A model generated the notes under the pieces. That model was given only the letters and a program-made list of their open reading frames with translations. It was not told where the DNA came from and searched no databases. A program made the translations under genes and the position numbers. From assembly GCA_964503665.1 (NCBI GenBank), contig CAZDAR010000003.1, positions 1 to 64,000 of the forward strand: a stretch of 64,000 nucleotides of DNA, read 5' to 3'. Shown here in pieces: positions 9,092 through 19,048 of the stretch; position 1 is the first letter of the stretch; every line of letters starts with the position of its first letter. This DNA is from 40-80 sp964503665. GTDB taxonomy: Bacteria > Bacteroidota > Bacteroidia > Flavobacteriales_D > Crocinitomicaceae.

Positions 9092-10123
9092 ATGTATAAA
9101 GTAATTCGCTTCTTTTTCTTCTTAATCGACCCTGAAAAAATACATCACTTAACGGCTAAGTTATTGAAAGTCATGTTAAAGAATCCAATAATACGTTATT
9201 TTTGGAAAAAAGCATTTGTTTTTGAATCGAGCGAATTAGAGCGAGAAGTATTGGGGTTAAAATTTAAAAATCCAGTTGGTTTAGGAGCTGGATTTGATAA
9301 AGATGCAACCATGTTTAATGAACTAGCTGCTTGTGGTTTTGGTTTTGTTGAAATTGGTACTCTGACACCTCTTGCACAAGATGGAAATCCTAAGAAACGA
9401 TTGTTTCGATTAAAAAAAGACAAGGCGCTGATTAATCGAATGGGGTTTAATAATAAAGGTGCAGAAGATGCTATTAAACGTTTAAAGAAGCGAGATAGTA
9501 ATATAATTATAGGTGGGAATATTGGTAAAAATAAAATTACCCCAAATGAGGAAGCCACTTCTGATTACATTAAATGTTTGAATACCTTATATCCTTATGT
9601 TGATTATTTTGTGGTAAATGTATCCTCTCCAAATACCCCCAATCTTCGTGAATTACAAGAAAAAGAACCGTTGAAACAATTGTTAGTAACACTTGTAGAA
9701 GAAAGAGTTCAATACAGTAGTAAAAAACCCATCTTACTTAAAATAGCTCCTGATTTAACCAACTCACAATTGGATGATATTATTGAGATAGTAGTAGAAT
9801 CTAAGATTGATGGATTGATCGCAACAAATACAACGATTTCGAGAGAAGGATTAATAACACCTGAACTTGAAGTAAATGAAATTGGAGCAGGAGGTTTGTC
9901 TGGAAAGCCTTTAACCAATCGTTCGACAGAAGTTATACGATACATTTCCGAAAAGTCGAATAGAGCATTTCCAATAATTGGAGTGGGTGGAATTTCTACT
10001 CCTCAAGATGCAATTGATAAATTAAACGCTGGTGCTTCATTGATTCAAATTTATTCTGGCTTTATTTATGAAGGTCCAGGGTTGATAAAAAGGATTAACA
10101 AGCGTATATTAGCAGAAAAATAG
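9092..10123 (+). CDS. pyrD: Dihydroorotate dehydrogenase (quinone), class 2
   Basis: The 343-residue protein matches class 2 PyrD in length and motifs. It has an N-terminal membrane-associating helix region (IRFFFFLIDPEKIHHLTAKLL), the FMN-binding start NPVGLGAGFDKDA, and the active-site segment FVVNVSSPNTPNLRELQ containing the class 2 catalytic Ser. Phosphate-binding glycines follow (IGVGGISTPQDA). It oxidises dihydroorotate to orotate in pyrimidine synthesis and passes electrons to quinone at the inner membrane. It is followed after 6 bp by an HMG-CoA lyase-type gene and then a lipoprotein gene, an apparent operon. A terminator lies immediately upstream, so its promoter must be in the last few bases before the start or within the hairpin region. 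Confidence 0.95.
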   Translation: MYKVIRFFFFLIDPEKIHHLTAKLLKVMLKNPIIRYFWKKAFVFESSELEREVLGLKFKNPVGLGAGFDKDATMFNELAACGFGFVEIGTLTPLAQDGNPKKRLFRLKKDKALINRMGFNNKGAEDAIKRLKKRDSNIIIGGNIGKNKITPNEEATSDYIKCLNTLYPYVDYFVVNVSSPNTPNLRELQEKEPLKQLLVTLVEERVQYSSKKPILLKIAPDLTNSQLDDIIEIVVESKIDGLIATNTTISREGLITPELEVNEIGAGGLSGKPLTNRSTEVIRYISEKSNRAFPIIGVGGISTPQDAIDKLNAGASLIQIYSGFIYEGPGLIKRINKRILAEK

Positions 10124-10129
10124 GAACGA

Positions 10130-10993
10130 ATGGACGCTATTAAAATAACAGAATGCCCCAGAGATGCTATGCAAGGGATTCACGATTTTATCCCAACTGA
10201 AGTCAAAATAAGATACCAAAATGTTTTACTACAATGTGGATTTGATATTTTAGATAGCGGTAGTTTTGTTTCTCCTAAAGCAATTCCTCAAATGCGTGAC
10301 ACAGCCAAGGTATTTGATGGATTAGAATTATCCAACACCAAAACAAAACTTTTAGCAATCGTGCCGAATGAAAGAGGTGCGAAAGATGCACTAGAGTTTG
10401 AACAAGTAAGTTATTTAGGATATCCTTTTTCAATTTCAGAGACTTTTCAATTGAGAAATACAAATGCAACCATTGAAGAATCATGGAAAAGAATTTCAAA
10501 GATCGCAGAAATGACAGCACAAAAAGGAAAGAAATTACTCGTCTATCTCTCGATGGGATTTGGAAATCCGTATGGTGATGTTTGGAATGCAGAAGTTGTT
10601 AATAAATGGGCTTCCAGACTATATAATGAGCTTGATGTCAAGAATTTAGCCTTATCAGATACGGTTGGAGTTGCTACGCCTAGCTTGGTTACAGAATTGT
10701 TTAAAGAAATTATTCCTACGTTACCCAATGTAGAGTTTGGAGCACACTTACATGTAGCACCCCAGCATGCGGAAGATGTTATTCAAGCGGCTTATGAAGG
10801 TGGTTGTAGAAGATTTGATGGTGCTATCAAAGGATACGGTGGTTGCCCAATGGCAGAAGATGAATTAATCGGAAATATGCCAACAGAACAATTAATCTAT
10901 TGGTTAGATAAAAATAAAATACATCATGGTGTAGATAACATTATGTTTGAAAAGGCGTTAGAATTAAGTGCATCTATTTTCCCAGCTCATTAA
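10130..10993 (+). CDS. Hydroxymethylglutaryl-CoA lyase family protein
   Basis: The 287-residue TIM-barrel protein of the HMGL-like/DRE-metallolyase superfamily begins with ITECPRDAMQGI, where the usual DxxRDGxQ active-site motif is varied to CPRDAMQ. It also has SDTVGVATP, the metal-binding HLH in FGAHLHVAP, and the Cys loop GYGGCPMAEDE that matches the catalytic cysteine signature of HMG-CoA lyase. The expected reaction is cleavage of HMG-CoA to acetoacetate and acetyl-CoA in leucine breakdown. It begins 6 bp after pyrD and ends 3 bp before the next lipoprotein gene. The family is clear, but the exact substrate is an inference. Confidence 0.88.
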   Translation: MDAIKITECPRDAMQGIHDFIPTEVKIRYQNVLLQCGFDILDSGSFVSPKAIPQMRDTAKVFDGLELSNTKTKLLAIVPNERGAKDALEFEQVSYLGYPFSISETFQLRNTNATIEESWKRISKIAEMTAQKGKKLLVYLSMGFGNPYGDVWNAEVVNKWASRLYNELDVKNLALSDTVGVATPSLVTELFKEIIPTLPNVEFGAHLHVAPQHAEDVIQAAYEGGCRRFDGAIKGYGGCPMAEDELIGNMPTEQLIYWLDKNKIHHGVDNIMFEKALELSASIFPAH

Positions 10994-10996
10994 GTT

Positions 10997-11665
10997 ATGA
11001 AAAAATACAGTACAATTATTTTAGTTTTTAGTCTACTAGCTTTCTTTTCCTGCAAGAATGATTCAGATGACCTTGAAGATCCAACGAATTCTTCTAACTC
11101 AACTCAGTCTGATTCAGAAAGTAAACTAGAGAAGCCTAAAGAGTATGAAGAAGAGGTGGAAGTAATCTTTCAAGAGAACAAAGAAAATACATCTGTTGAG
11201 AATAAATTATTACAAGCCGTTAATCTGTGTAATCCCACACAGAAAGACATGAAGAATTATCTTTCGCCTGCATGTGATTCAAAATTCTTCAAAGTATTAC
11301 CGTTAATAAGTGCAAAAACGATAGAAGATAATTTCTTAGTCGTTTGTCGTTCTGGTGTTCAGGGATTTCCATTAAGAAGAATTCTTATTTTCACTAAGGA
11401 AAATGAACAATACACTACTACCAACACATTCATGGCTGATTTAATTGGTATGGAAACATCTAAAGTATCCGAGTATAAAGATTTGATTTTACAATTCATG
11501 GATACCGATGAAAATCGTTTTGAATGTCGCTATAAGTGGAGAGAAGGACGTTACGCCTACGACAAAGTGATAAAAATAAATGGGAACAAAATAAAGCCTC
11601 AGTATTTAGACTCTATGAAAGTGGTTATTGGTGGTGAAATTAATCGATTAAAATTGTCCTATTAA
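10997..11665 (+). CDS. Lipoprotein of unknown function
   Basis: The 222-residue protein has a lipobox LAFFSC near residue 19 and a long acidic, Ser- and Asp-rich linker (residues 20-70). A small globular domain with two Cys follows. It is the third gene of the pyrD unit, 3 bp after the HMG-CoA lyase-type gene. I do not recognise the domain. Its stop is 2 bp from the stop of the convergent gene at 11667. Confidence 0.75.
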   Translation: MKKYSTIILVFSLLAFFSCKNDSDDLEDPTNSSNSTQSDSESKLEKPKEYEEEVEVIFQENKENTSVENKLLQAVNLCNPTQKDMKNYLSPACDSKFFKVLPLISAKTIEDNFLVVCRSGVQGFPLRRILIFTKENEQYTTTNTFMADLIGMETSKVSEYKDLILQFMDTDENRFECRYKWREGRYAYDKVIKINGNKIKPQYLDSMKVVIGGEINRLKLSY

Positions 11666-11666
11666 A

Positions 11667-13892
11667 TTACTTAAACAAGCTTGCTTTTAAACTAACTTTT
11701 CCTACGGTAATTTTTGATTTGCTGAAAGCAACATTTAAACGGTCAATAATTACTTTTGCCGATTCTCTATCTAGATATTCTCCACACTTAACGTTTAATT
11801 CGTCCTGTAATTTAAATAGAATAGATGCTGAACGATACGCACTTAGGATTTGATTATAGGTTAAATTATATTTCAGTTGTACTTCTTTTATCTTACTATT
11901 TTGAATGTCAAATTGTGTCTTAACTGGGTCGGTATAAGAATTTATTTCTAAAGAAATTAGTCGGTCTACAAAAACATTTACCTCGCTAGTTCTAAGTCTC
12001 TTAAAAGTAGAATCTTCTTTCGATATAGGGTAAGAATCTAGTTCTTTTTGCTCTGCATTATAAACCGTTTTCACGCCATTCCATTTACCTAATCCAATTC
12101 CTCTTGCAATGATATTGAATTCTTTTTTCTTATCTAAAAGCTGTTCGAAAAATACACGAATGCTTAAACTATCTTCATCTGCTAATAGTGGTTTATTTAA
12201 TTGCCAACTATTTGATTCAAATACATCGTTAAATCGTAATTGAATACGAGCGTTGTAATCAGGATCTACTTGAGTGACATTGATGTGCAACATTACTTCG
12301 TCCGCTTGATCGGAAGATATAGTGTAAGGAATTGCGATTAATCGTACTTCAAAAATACTAGAATCATTAGAAGGAGGAAATTTCAAATCTTGTGTTAACA
12401 TATCAAAAGTGGTAGAATCCTCAAAAGTATAAAGACCTTCGTTGGTAGTAAATGGCATCCAATTTCGACCAAATACTTCAATACAATAATTCATTTTTTG
12501 ATCAAGGCCATTTCTAATCTCTATAATTTCGACCTTTTCTTTTTCTAAGTCTTTTATTTTTTTTATCGTAGCACTGAGTTGTTCATTCTTGAGAATATAT
12601 TGATTTTGTTTCTCTTTGCGATTTTTCTTATCGTAGTACGTGTTGTCAATTTCTTCGTTCTTTTGTTTTCTACCGTTTTGTTTAGTATGAATAACGAAGC
12701 TACTTATATTGGCAATTTCCTGTTCTAGCGCAATCACCTGAGCTTTTTGTTCAATTCGTTTTTTCTCATGATAAGCAATCCAATAATCATATCCCTTTTT
12801 GCCATAAATTTTTTCGTCGATTACTGCAATTTTTTTCTTTAGTTCATCAATTATCTTCTGGTAAGTGTCACCTTTGGCGAAGGTAGAGTCAGGAGATAAA
12901 AAACGAGTTTCACCAGATCCAAATAAATGGTATGTTTTTCCATTGCGTTCAATTACTACAGTTGTCTGCTTATCAGAGTTATAACCCCAAATATCAAAAT
13001 GAACATTTATTGCTTTTGTAGTTCCTGTAGCCGTATGAAAATTATTAGTGGTAACACGATTCGGTTGAATAGGAGAACTATCTTTTGACTTCTGAGGGAC
13101 TAACTTAAGTTGATATGGAAATAATCCAATCGCTTTTGGTAAGCCTTTGTTCCATCGACCATTTTCATCTTTCTCACGTTCTTCTAACATACCAGAAGTC
13201 AAACTTCCATCTCCTGCCGCGACTAAAACATTTTCAAAATTGTCCGTCTTTCCACCTAAATGACTGAATATCTCATTTGTACGTTGTTTTACATATTCAT
13301 TGATGGATTTATTAATAGCGTTTAACGTAGCTAATTGGTCGTTTATATTTAAAAAATGAAAGGATTCAACCATCTTAATTTTATCATTCAGATGAAGGCT
13401 CGGATTAAGAAGTTGCTCGATTTTAGGATGAATGATATTTGAATTATTATCATTTTTGAAGGCGGTAGTAGGAAGATAATTCTGTAATAATACTTCGAAA
13501 CGTTGGTAGCGAGCTTCGTATAATTTAAATTCTTCTGAATTCTTCATACGTTTCGCCATTAGCATCTTGTTGAGTTCCCAAATAGCTATTTTATTAGCAG
13601 CTTCAGCGATTATGCCTACGGAAGATTTTTGAATTTCGGAAGAATGAATAATGAGTGAACTTGGATTGTTGATGATATAGTTTTCCGTTGAATCGTAATT
13701 GAGTTCTTTGTTACGGAAGCGAATATCAGGACCTCTATATTCGAGGTATCGTCCAATGTTATTTTCTAAAATAGGGCTTTTACGAACAATGTGAAATAAG
13801 TATGCTCTTTCTTCAGCTGTTAAAGCTTCTGTTTGTGCATAACTAAAAACAGAGATACAGACCAGAAGCAAGGAAAGAAGTAGTTTTATCAT
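11667..13892 (-). CDS. Large secreted coiled-coil protein, unknown
   Basis: The 741-residue protein has a signal peptide (MIKLLLSLLLVCISVFSYAQ), a helical N-terminal half, and a strongly charged coiled-coil-like section around residues 340-480 rich in Lys, Glu and Gln. A beta-rich segment and a short helical C-terminus follow. No catalytic motif is visible. It is encoded alone, downstream of dnaA on the same strand but separated by a terminator-like hairpin at 13962-13990. A periplasmic or outer-membrane structural role is possible but not shown. Confidence 0.75.
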   Translation of the reverse strand: MIKLLLSLLLVCISVFSYAQTEALTAEERAYLFHIVRKSPILENNIGRYLEYRGPDIRFRNKELNYDSTENYIINNPSSLIIHSSEIQKSSVGIIAEAANKIAIWELNKMLMAKRMKNSEEFKLYEARYQRFEVLLQNYLPTTAFKNDNNSNIIHPKIEQLLNPSLHLNDKIKMVESFHFLNINDQLATLNAINKSINEYVKQRTNEIFSHLGGKTDNFENVLVAAGDGSLTSGMLEEREKDENGRWNKGLPKAIGLFPYQLKLVPQKSKDSSPIQPNRVTTNNFHTATGTTKAINVHFDIWGYNSDKQTTVVIERNGKTYHLFGSGETRFLSPDSTFAKGDTYQKIIDELKKKIAVIDEKIYGKKGYDYWIAYHEKKRIEQKAQVIALEQEIANISSFVIHTKQNGRKQKNEEIDNTYYDKKNRKEKQNQYILKNEQLSATIKKIKDLEKEKVEIIEIRNGLDQKMNYCIEVFGRNWMPFTTNEGLYTFEDSTTFDMLTQDLKFPPSNDSSIFEVRLIAIPYTISSDQADEVMLHINVTQVDPDYNARIQLRFNDVFESNSWQLNKPLLADEDSLSIRVFFEQLLDKKKEFNIIARGIGLGKWNGVKTVYNAEQKELDSYPISKEDSTFKRLRTSEVNVFVDRLISLEINSYTDPVKTQFDIQNSKIKEVQLKYNLTYNQILSAYRSASILFKLQDELNVKCGEYLDRESAKVIIDRLNVAFSKSKITVGKVSLKASLFK

Positions 13893-13961
13893 TATGCCAA
13901 AATTAAATTTTAAATAAGCGATGATTTTTGGTATACAACTGAATCAAACGTGTGAAAAGCA

Positions 13962-13990
13962 AATAATACCGATATTCCTATCGGTATTAT
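13962..13990 (-). terminator. Hairpin after dnaA
   Basis: AATACCGATA (13965-13974) pairs perfectly with TATCGGTATT (13979-13988) across a 4-base loop, immediately after the dnaA stop codon. The flanking AT tract would supply a U-run. It probably terminates dnaA transcription. Confidence 0.7.
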
Positions 13991-13993
13991 AAA

Positions 13994-15427
13994 TTATTGT
14001 AATGATAATTTCTTTTCTAAGTCGTCAATAAAATTCTTAAATTGCTTATCAGTTTCAGCTAAGTTAGTGACTGTTCTACATGCGTGAAGAACTGTTGCGT
14101 GATCTTTTCCACCACAAACTGCTCCAATACTAGCAAGAGAAGATTTTGTCATTTTTTTACTGAAATACATCGCAATTTGTCTCGCTTGAACGATTTCACG
14201 CTTACGTGTTTTAGATTTTAGCATATCAATTGTTAGACTAAAATAGTCACAAACAATCTTTTGGATATAGTCGATGGAAACTTCACGGGCTGTATTTTTA
14301 ACAAATTTATCAATCATTTGTTTTGCTAAATCCAGTGTAATCGTCTTTTTATTTAAAGATGCTTGAGCTAGGAGAGAGGTGAATGCCCCTTCCATTTCAC
14401 GAATATTAGTATTAACACTGTATGCTAAATGTTCTACCACTTCGCTTGGTAATTCTACTCCGCTACTATACATTTTCTTTTCAAGAATAGCAATACGAGT
14501 TTCTAAATCCGGAGTGGTCAAATCTGCTGATAATCCCCATTTGAAGCGAGAAAGCAAACGTTGCTCCATTTTCTCCATTTCAACCGGTGGTTTATCAGAA
14601 GTTAATATGATCTGTCTATTATTCTGGTGTAAGTGATTGAAAACATGGAAGAATACATCTTGTGTTTTTTCCTTTCCAGCAAAGAATTGAATATCGTCCA
14701 CGATTAATACGTCTATCATTTGATAGAAATGAATGAAATCATTAGTCGTTTGATTTCTGATAGCATCAATAAATTGGTGTGCAAATTTTTCAGAACCAAC
14801 ATAAAGAACCGTTTTATTTGGGTGTTGATTTTTAATTTCTATACCAATTGCTTGTGCTAAATGCGTTTTTCCTAATCCAACACCTCCATAGATTAATAGT
14901 GGATTAAAAGCTGTTCCTCCAGGCTTATTTGCGACTGCATAACCAGCCGATCGAGCAAGTCGATTACAATCGCCTTCTATAAAATTTTCGAATGAATAAG
15001 AAGGGTTTAAATTCGATTCAATGGTAATCTTTTTAAGTCCAGGAATAATAAATGGGTTCTTAATTGGATTACTACTTAAATCTATCGGCATACTTACCGG
15101 TCCATTCTTAAGAGATTTTCTATCAGATGTTGGTAACTTTACTGTATATGGTTTTGTATTCTTATATGTATTTTCCATTACAATGCTGTATTCTAATCGC
15201 GCCTCAGTACCAATTTCTTTTTTAATCACTTTTTTCAATAAAGTAATGTAGTGTTCTTCCAACCATTCATAAAAAAAATGTGAAGGCACTTGTATCATTA
15301 GTAGGTTATTTTCTAATTTTACAGGTACAATCGGTTCAAACCAAGTTTTATACGCTTGAATAGATAGATTGTCCTTGATAATTTTAAGGCAGTTATTCCA
15401 AACATCTACATGGTTTTCAATAGTCAT
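13994..15427 (-). CDS. dnaA: Chromosomal replication initiator DnaA
   Basis: The 477-residue protein has all DnaA domains. Domain I is at 1-80 (VWNNCLKIIKDNLSIQAYKT) and a linker runs to about 140. The AAA+ domain has Walker A GGVGLGKTH near residue 180 and Walker B VLIVDDIQF. A C-terminal helix-turn-helix carries the DnaA-box recognition signature GGKDHATVLHACRTV. It binds oriC and opens the duplex. It stands alone here, divergent from a thioesterase gene, with no dnaN next to it. I could not find convincing DnaA boxes in the 214-bp upstream gap, so the origin is not proven to be here. Confidence 0.97.
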   Translation of the reverse strand: MTIENHVDVWNNCLKIIKDNLSIQAYKTWFEPIVPVKLENNLLMIQVPSHFFYEWLEEHYITLLKKVIKKEIGTEARLEYSIVMENTYKNTKPYTVKLPTSDRKSLKNGPVSMPIDLSSNPIKNPFIIPGLKKITIESNLNPSYSFENFIEGDCNRLARSAGYAVANKPGGTAFNPLLIYGGVGLGKTHLAQAIGIEIKNQHPNKTVLYVGSEKFAHQFIDAIRNQTTNDFIHFYQMIDVLIVDDIQFFAGKEKTQDVFFHVFNHLHQNNRQIILTSDKPPVEMEKMEQRLLSRFKWGLSADLTTPDLETRIAILEKKMYSSGVELPSEVVEHLAYSVNTNIREMEGAFTSLLAQASLNKKTITLDLAKQMIDKFVKNTAREVSIDYIQKIVCDYFSLTIDMLKSKTRKREIVQARQIAMYFSKKMTKSSLASIGAVCGGKDHATVLHACRTVTNLAETDKQFKNFIDDLEKKLSLQ

Positions 15428-15641
15428 TTATGTGGTTTTAAGGCGTATTAATAATTATTCTCTATATTTAGTCTTTCAAAATCTAGGATGACAAATATTA
15501 GAATAAAATAGTTTAAAAAAAAATTAATTTGCTATTGACTTTGTGATTTTTTTTACACCATACGAAGGAATGCGAGTTGTAGATATTTATTATTTTCTAA
15601 TTTAACATATAACGTTTTTTTAACAATATATAATTATATAA

Positions 15642-16052
15642 ATGGAGATCGATTTTATCAGTCAAACATCTTTGAGAGTTCGTTATGGAGAAACGGATCA
15701 AATGGGATATGTTTATTATGGGAATTATGCGCAATACCTTGAAGTTGGTAGGGTTGAGGCAATGAGAGAATTAGGAATGTCGTATAAAAATTTAGAAGAA
15801 TTAGGCTATATGTTGCCTGTTATGAATTTAAACATATCCTATTTACAGCCGGCAAAATATGATGATCAACTTATTGTTAAAACGACAATCGTTTCTTTAA
15901 TAGGAGTGAGGTTATTATTTCAGTATGAGATTACTAAAGATGAAAAAATTGTATGTAAAGGAGAAACAACTTTGGTGTTTGTTAATAAAGAAACTAGACG
16001 TCCGATTCAACCTCCAAATAGTTTTTTAGAACGATTAAAAAATAGAATTTAA
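15642..16052 (+). CDS. Acyl-CoA thioesterase, YbgC/4HBT family
   Basis: The 136-residue single hotdog domain carries the 4HBT signature: VRYGETDQMGYVYYGNYAQYLEVGR, interrupted here only by the usual Asp-to-catalytic spacing, with Asp in TDQMG as the expected catalytic residue. The family hydrolyses acyl-CoA thioesters in the cytoplasm. YbgC homologues in other phyla sit with tol-pal genes, but none are near here. It is divergent from dnaA and followed 52 bp later by rsmG. The 214-bp upstream gap is AT-rich and without an obvious full promoter. Confidence 0.88.
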   Translation: MEIDFISQTSLRVRYGETDQMGYVYYGNYAQYLEVGRVEAMRELGMSYKNLEELGYMLPVMNLNISYLQPAKYDDQLIVKTTIVSLIGVRLLFQYEITKDEKIVCKGETTLVFVNKETRRPIQPPNSFLERLKNRI

Positions 16053-16104
16053 TTTTATTTTGAAGCCTTGACTTTTTAAAATGGATGTTTCCTAATTTTG
16101 CAGC

Positions 16105-16737
16105 ATGATGACAGATTTTGATTTAATTAATTTTTACTTTCCAGAACTTACTGAAAACCAAAAGAAACAATTGAAAGAATTAAAAGAATTGTATTTTTTT
16201 TGGAACAATCAGATTAATGTGATTTCTAGAAAAGATATGGATAATTTTTATGAGCGCCATGTCCTTCATTCACTATCAATTTCAAAAGTGATGAAATTTA
16301 CTGATGGAACAAAAATTTTAGATGTAGGAACAGGAGGTGGTTTTCCAGGTATTCCATTAGCAATTCTGTTTCCTAATTGTGATTTTCTTCTAGTAGATTC
16401 AATTGGTAAGAAAATTAAAGTAGTAAACGAAGTCGCATTAGCATTAGGCTTGACAAATGTTCGCGCCATTCATGAACGTGCTGAAAACATTAATGAGAAA
16501 TTTGACTTTGTAGTTTCTAGAGCAGTGACAGCTATGCCAACCTTTTTAAGTTGGGTGCGTAATAAAGTTCAAAAGATTGAAAGAAATGCTTTTCCAAATG
16601 GTATTCTTTACCTAAAAGGGGGGGATCTCTCTGAGGAAATGAAGCCTGTGAAAAATCATTATGAAATTTTTGAATTAAATAAATTCTTCAAAGAAGAATT
16701 TTATGAAACCAAAAAAGTAGTTTATGTTATGGTCTAA
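16105..16737 (+). CDS. rsmG: 16S rRNA (guanine527-N7)-methyltransferase RsmG
   Basis: The 210-residue protein is of typical RsmG/GidB length. The SAM-binding motif ILDVGTGGGFPGIPLAI is followed by FLLVDSIGKKIKVVNEVA and the family motif FDFVVSRAVTAM. It methylates N7 of G527 in 16S rRNA. Two adjacent ATG codons (16105 and 16108) make the exact start uncertain by one residue. A TAATTTTG element at 16093-16100 ends only 4 bp before the start, so if it is the promoter the mRNA would be nearly leaderless. It is convergent with moxR, 7 bp away. Confidence 0.93.
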   Translation: MMTDFDLINFYFPELTENQKKQLKELKELYFFWNNQINVISRKDMDNFYERHVLHSLSISKVMKFTDGTKILDVGTGGGFPGIPLAILFPNCDFLLVDSIGKKIKVVNEVALALGLTNVRAIHERAENINEKFDFVVSRAVTAMPTFLSWVRNKVQKIERNAFPNGILYLKGGDLSEEMKPVKNHYEIFELNKFFKEEFYETKKVVYVMV

Positions 16738-16744
16738 CAGCCTT

Positions 16745-17698
16745 TTACATGAGTTCCTTAATAATCTTTTCGATGGTATATCCTTCTGCTTCAGCACGAT
16801 AATTTCGTACAATTCGATGTCTTAGAATCGGTAAAGCAACTGCCATAACGTCTTCAATATCAGGAGAGTATTTTCCTTTTATGATAGCGTGTGTCTTTGC
16901 TCCAACAATTAAATACTGTGAAGCACGAGGTCCAGCTCCCCAAGAAATAAAGTTCTTTGTTACCTCTGGAGCATTCGGGTCATCTTTACGTGTTTTGGCA
17001 ACTAACTTTACGGCATATTCATACACTTTATCTGGTACAGGGACATTTCTAACTGCATCTTGATATGCTAGAATTTGTGATTCGGATAAAATCTGCTGTA
17101 AAGTTGATTGATGATTCGAAGTTGTATTTTTAACAATTAAAATTTCTTCTTCATACGCAGGATAATCTACCCAAACATTGAACATAAAACGGTCTAGTTG
17201 TGCTTCTGGTAACGGATAGGTTCCTTCTTGCTCAATAGGATTTTGCGTAGCTAAAACGAAGAATGGTTGTGGTAAAGTATAAGTCTTACCAGCTGCAGTC
17301 ACTCGTTTCTCTTGCATCGCTTCTAATAAGGCAGCTTGTGTTTTAGGTGGTGTTCGGTTAATTTCGTCCGCTAATAATAGGTGGCTAAAAATAGGTCCTT
17401 TGACGAATTTAAAATTCTTAGCATCGTCCAAAATCTCTGATCCAATTATATCGGATGGCATTAAGTCAGGCGTAAATTGAATACGATTAAAGGATAAACC
17501 AAGTGTTTGAGCAATCGTATTGACTAATAACGTCTTTGCTAATCCTGGAACACCTACTAAAAGTACATGGCCTTTAGAAAATATAGAAATTAAAACCTGG
17601 TCAACAACCTCGTCTTGACCAATAATGACTTTATGAATCTCGTTCTTTAGTCGTTTATAATCTTCTCTTAATTGATCGATAGTAGCTACGTCTGACAT
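16745..17698 (-). CDS. MoxR-type AAA+ ATPase
   Basis: The 317-residue MoxR family ATPase has Walker A GVPGLAKT (about 54-61), Walker B LLLADEINR and the sensor segment FFVLATQNPIEQEGTYPL, plus the C-terminal lid domain with GPRASQYLI. MoxR proteins act as chaperones for VWA-domain partners, and in Bacteroidota they often accompany bat genes. Here the bat-like VWA gene is far away at 34068. It lies 3 bp downstream of the SurA-like gene on the same strand, so the two are likely one operon. Confidence 0.93.
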   Translation of the reverse strand: MSDVATIDQLREDYKRLKNEIHKVIIGQDEVVDQVLISIFSKGHVLLVGVPGLAKTLLVNTIAQTLGLSFNRIQFTPDLMPSDIIGSEILDDAKNFKFVKGPIFSHLLLADEINRTPPKTQAALLEAMQEKRVTAAGKTYTLPQPFFVLATQNPIEQEGTYPLPEAQLDRFMFNVWVDYPAYEEEILIVKNTTSNHQSTLQQILSESQILAYQDAVRNVPVPDKVYEYAVKLVAKTRKDDPNAPEVTKNFISWGAGPRASQYLIVGAKTHAIIKGKYSPDIEDVMAVALPILRHRIVRNYRAEAEGYTIEKIIKELM

Positions 17699-17701
17699 GT
17701 T

Positions 17702-19048
17702 TTATTTTTTAGTCCATTTATTTAACGACTCACAGTGCATGTATGAATCGTCGATACGAATATAAGCGCCTTTAATCTTACTTTCCGCCCACTTGTTGAT
17801 GATTTGTTGTTTTTTCCATACCAAAGTAGCATTTTGAATCATATCATAATCATCATCCATATTGGCACGGTGGGGCTTCGTTTTGTCCATCACGCGAATA
17901 ATACGAATACCTTGCTTACGTTCATTAAAGTCAAAATAAAGCGTAGGAGAAGAAAAGTCTCCCACCTGCATTTTGTCTATTAATAAGAACATTTGTTGGT
18001 CTACTTGGTTCAAGTCTTCCATCTTCCAATACTGATCTCCTGTATATGGGTTTGTAATAATTCCATGGTTCAATTTGGTATTGTCATCATTGGAATATTT
18101 CAATATGGCTCCATTCCAAGATATACTGCTATCTGTAAGTTTTTTAAACGCTTCCTCAATTTGATTATTGGCAAAAATCAATTGCTCTCTACTAAAGGTA
18201 GGGATAATCAAAATGTGTGCGCAGATATAATCATTACCATTTCGTTTTAAGAGTTTCGCAATGTGATAGCCATATTCTGTTTCAAATACATCACTAACTT
18301 GACCTTCCTGTAAAGACATCACTACATTTTCAAAAGCAGGAACCATCATACCAACAGAGGCTTCCATAATCCCACCTTTAGAAACACTACCTGGGTCTTC
18401 TGAGTACAATCGAGCCATTGATTCAAAACTTTTCCCATCGGTGCGAATGTCCTCCAAGATATCTTGCAGTTTTTTTCTAGCAAGAAGTTTATCTTCGTTT
18501 GTAATTTCAGGAAAAACGGTTAATTGTTGTAATTTAATTTCTGTACTGATTAAAGGTAAACTATCGAAAGGAATATTTTGGTAGTAGGTATTAATTTCGT
18601 CTGGTGTAACATTCAAATTCTCCGTAATTTTATCTTCCATCATTTCTACCAATAGTCTACGTCTAATGGCATCGCGAAATTCGATCTTTATTTGATTAAC
18701 ACTTTTACCATAAAATTCCTCTAATTTTTGACGACCACCAATCTGCTGTTCTATCACCCGGATACGATTCTCCATTTCTGCATCTACTTGTGAGTCAGGA
18801 ATAGTGACGCTATCAATATCGGCTTGTAATAATAGTAGGTTTTGGTATAACAATTCTTCCAATGCATCGCATTCAAAATTATCGTCAATAGGAATCTCAG
18901 AAAGCTTGGCTTGATGTTTTTGTTTTTCTAAGTCAGATAGTAGAATAGTATTATCTCCAACTTGAGCAATAACATTATCTATTATCTTACGTTGTCCAAA
19001 CGCTGTTAAAGTAATAAAGCTAAAAATTATAAGTGTCCAGAATTTCAT
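17702..19048 (-). CDS. SurA-like periplasmic peptidyl-prolyl isomerase
   Basis: The 448-residue protein has a signal peptide (MKFWTLIIFSFITLTAFGQ), an N-terminal SurA-like helical chaperone region (about 20-165), a parvulin domain at about 170-270 (MARLYSEDPGSVSKGG, VFETEYGYHIAKLLKR) and a more divergent second parvulin-like part at 275-400. The expected role is folding of outer-membrane proteins in the periplasm. It is the first gene of a two-gene unit with moxR (3 bp gap) and is divergent from uvrB. Confidence 0.87.
   Translation of the reverse strand: MKFWTLIIFSFITLTAFGQRKIIDNVIAQVGDNTILLSDLEKQKHQAKLSEIPIDDNFECDALEELLYQNLLLLQADIDSVTIPDSQVDAEMENRIRVIEQQIGGRQKLEEFYGKSVNQIKIEFRDAIRRRLLVEMMEDKITENLNVTPDEINTYYQNIPFDSLPLISTEIKLQQLTVFPEITNEDKLLARKKLQDILEDIRTDGKSFESMARLYSEDPGSVSKGGIMEASVGMMVPAFENVVMSLQEGQVSDVFETEYGYHIAKLLKRNGNDYICAHILIIPTFSREQLIFANNQIEEAFKKLTDSSISWNGAILKYSNDDNTKLNHGIITNPYTGDQYWKMEDLNQVDQQMFLLIDKMQVGDFSSPTLYFDFNERKQGIRIIRVMDKTKPHRANMDDDYDMIQNATLVWKKQQIINKWAESKIKGAYIRIDDSYMHCESLNKWTKK

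Noticed and set aside
9196..9558. 120-codon minus-strand frame within pyrD
   Set aside because: It lies entirely inside the well-supported pyrD gene in antisense and has no independent motif.
15428..15641. Possible oriC next to dnaA
   Set aside because: The gap is AT-rich, but I found no cluster of TTATCCACA-type boxes on either strand; TGTGGTTTT near 15430 has too many mismatches. GC skew over the whole chromosome would be needed.
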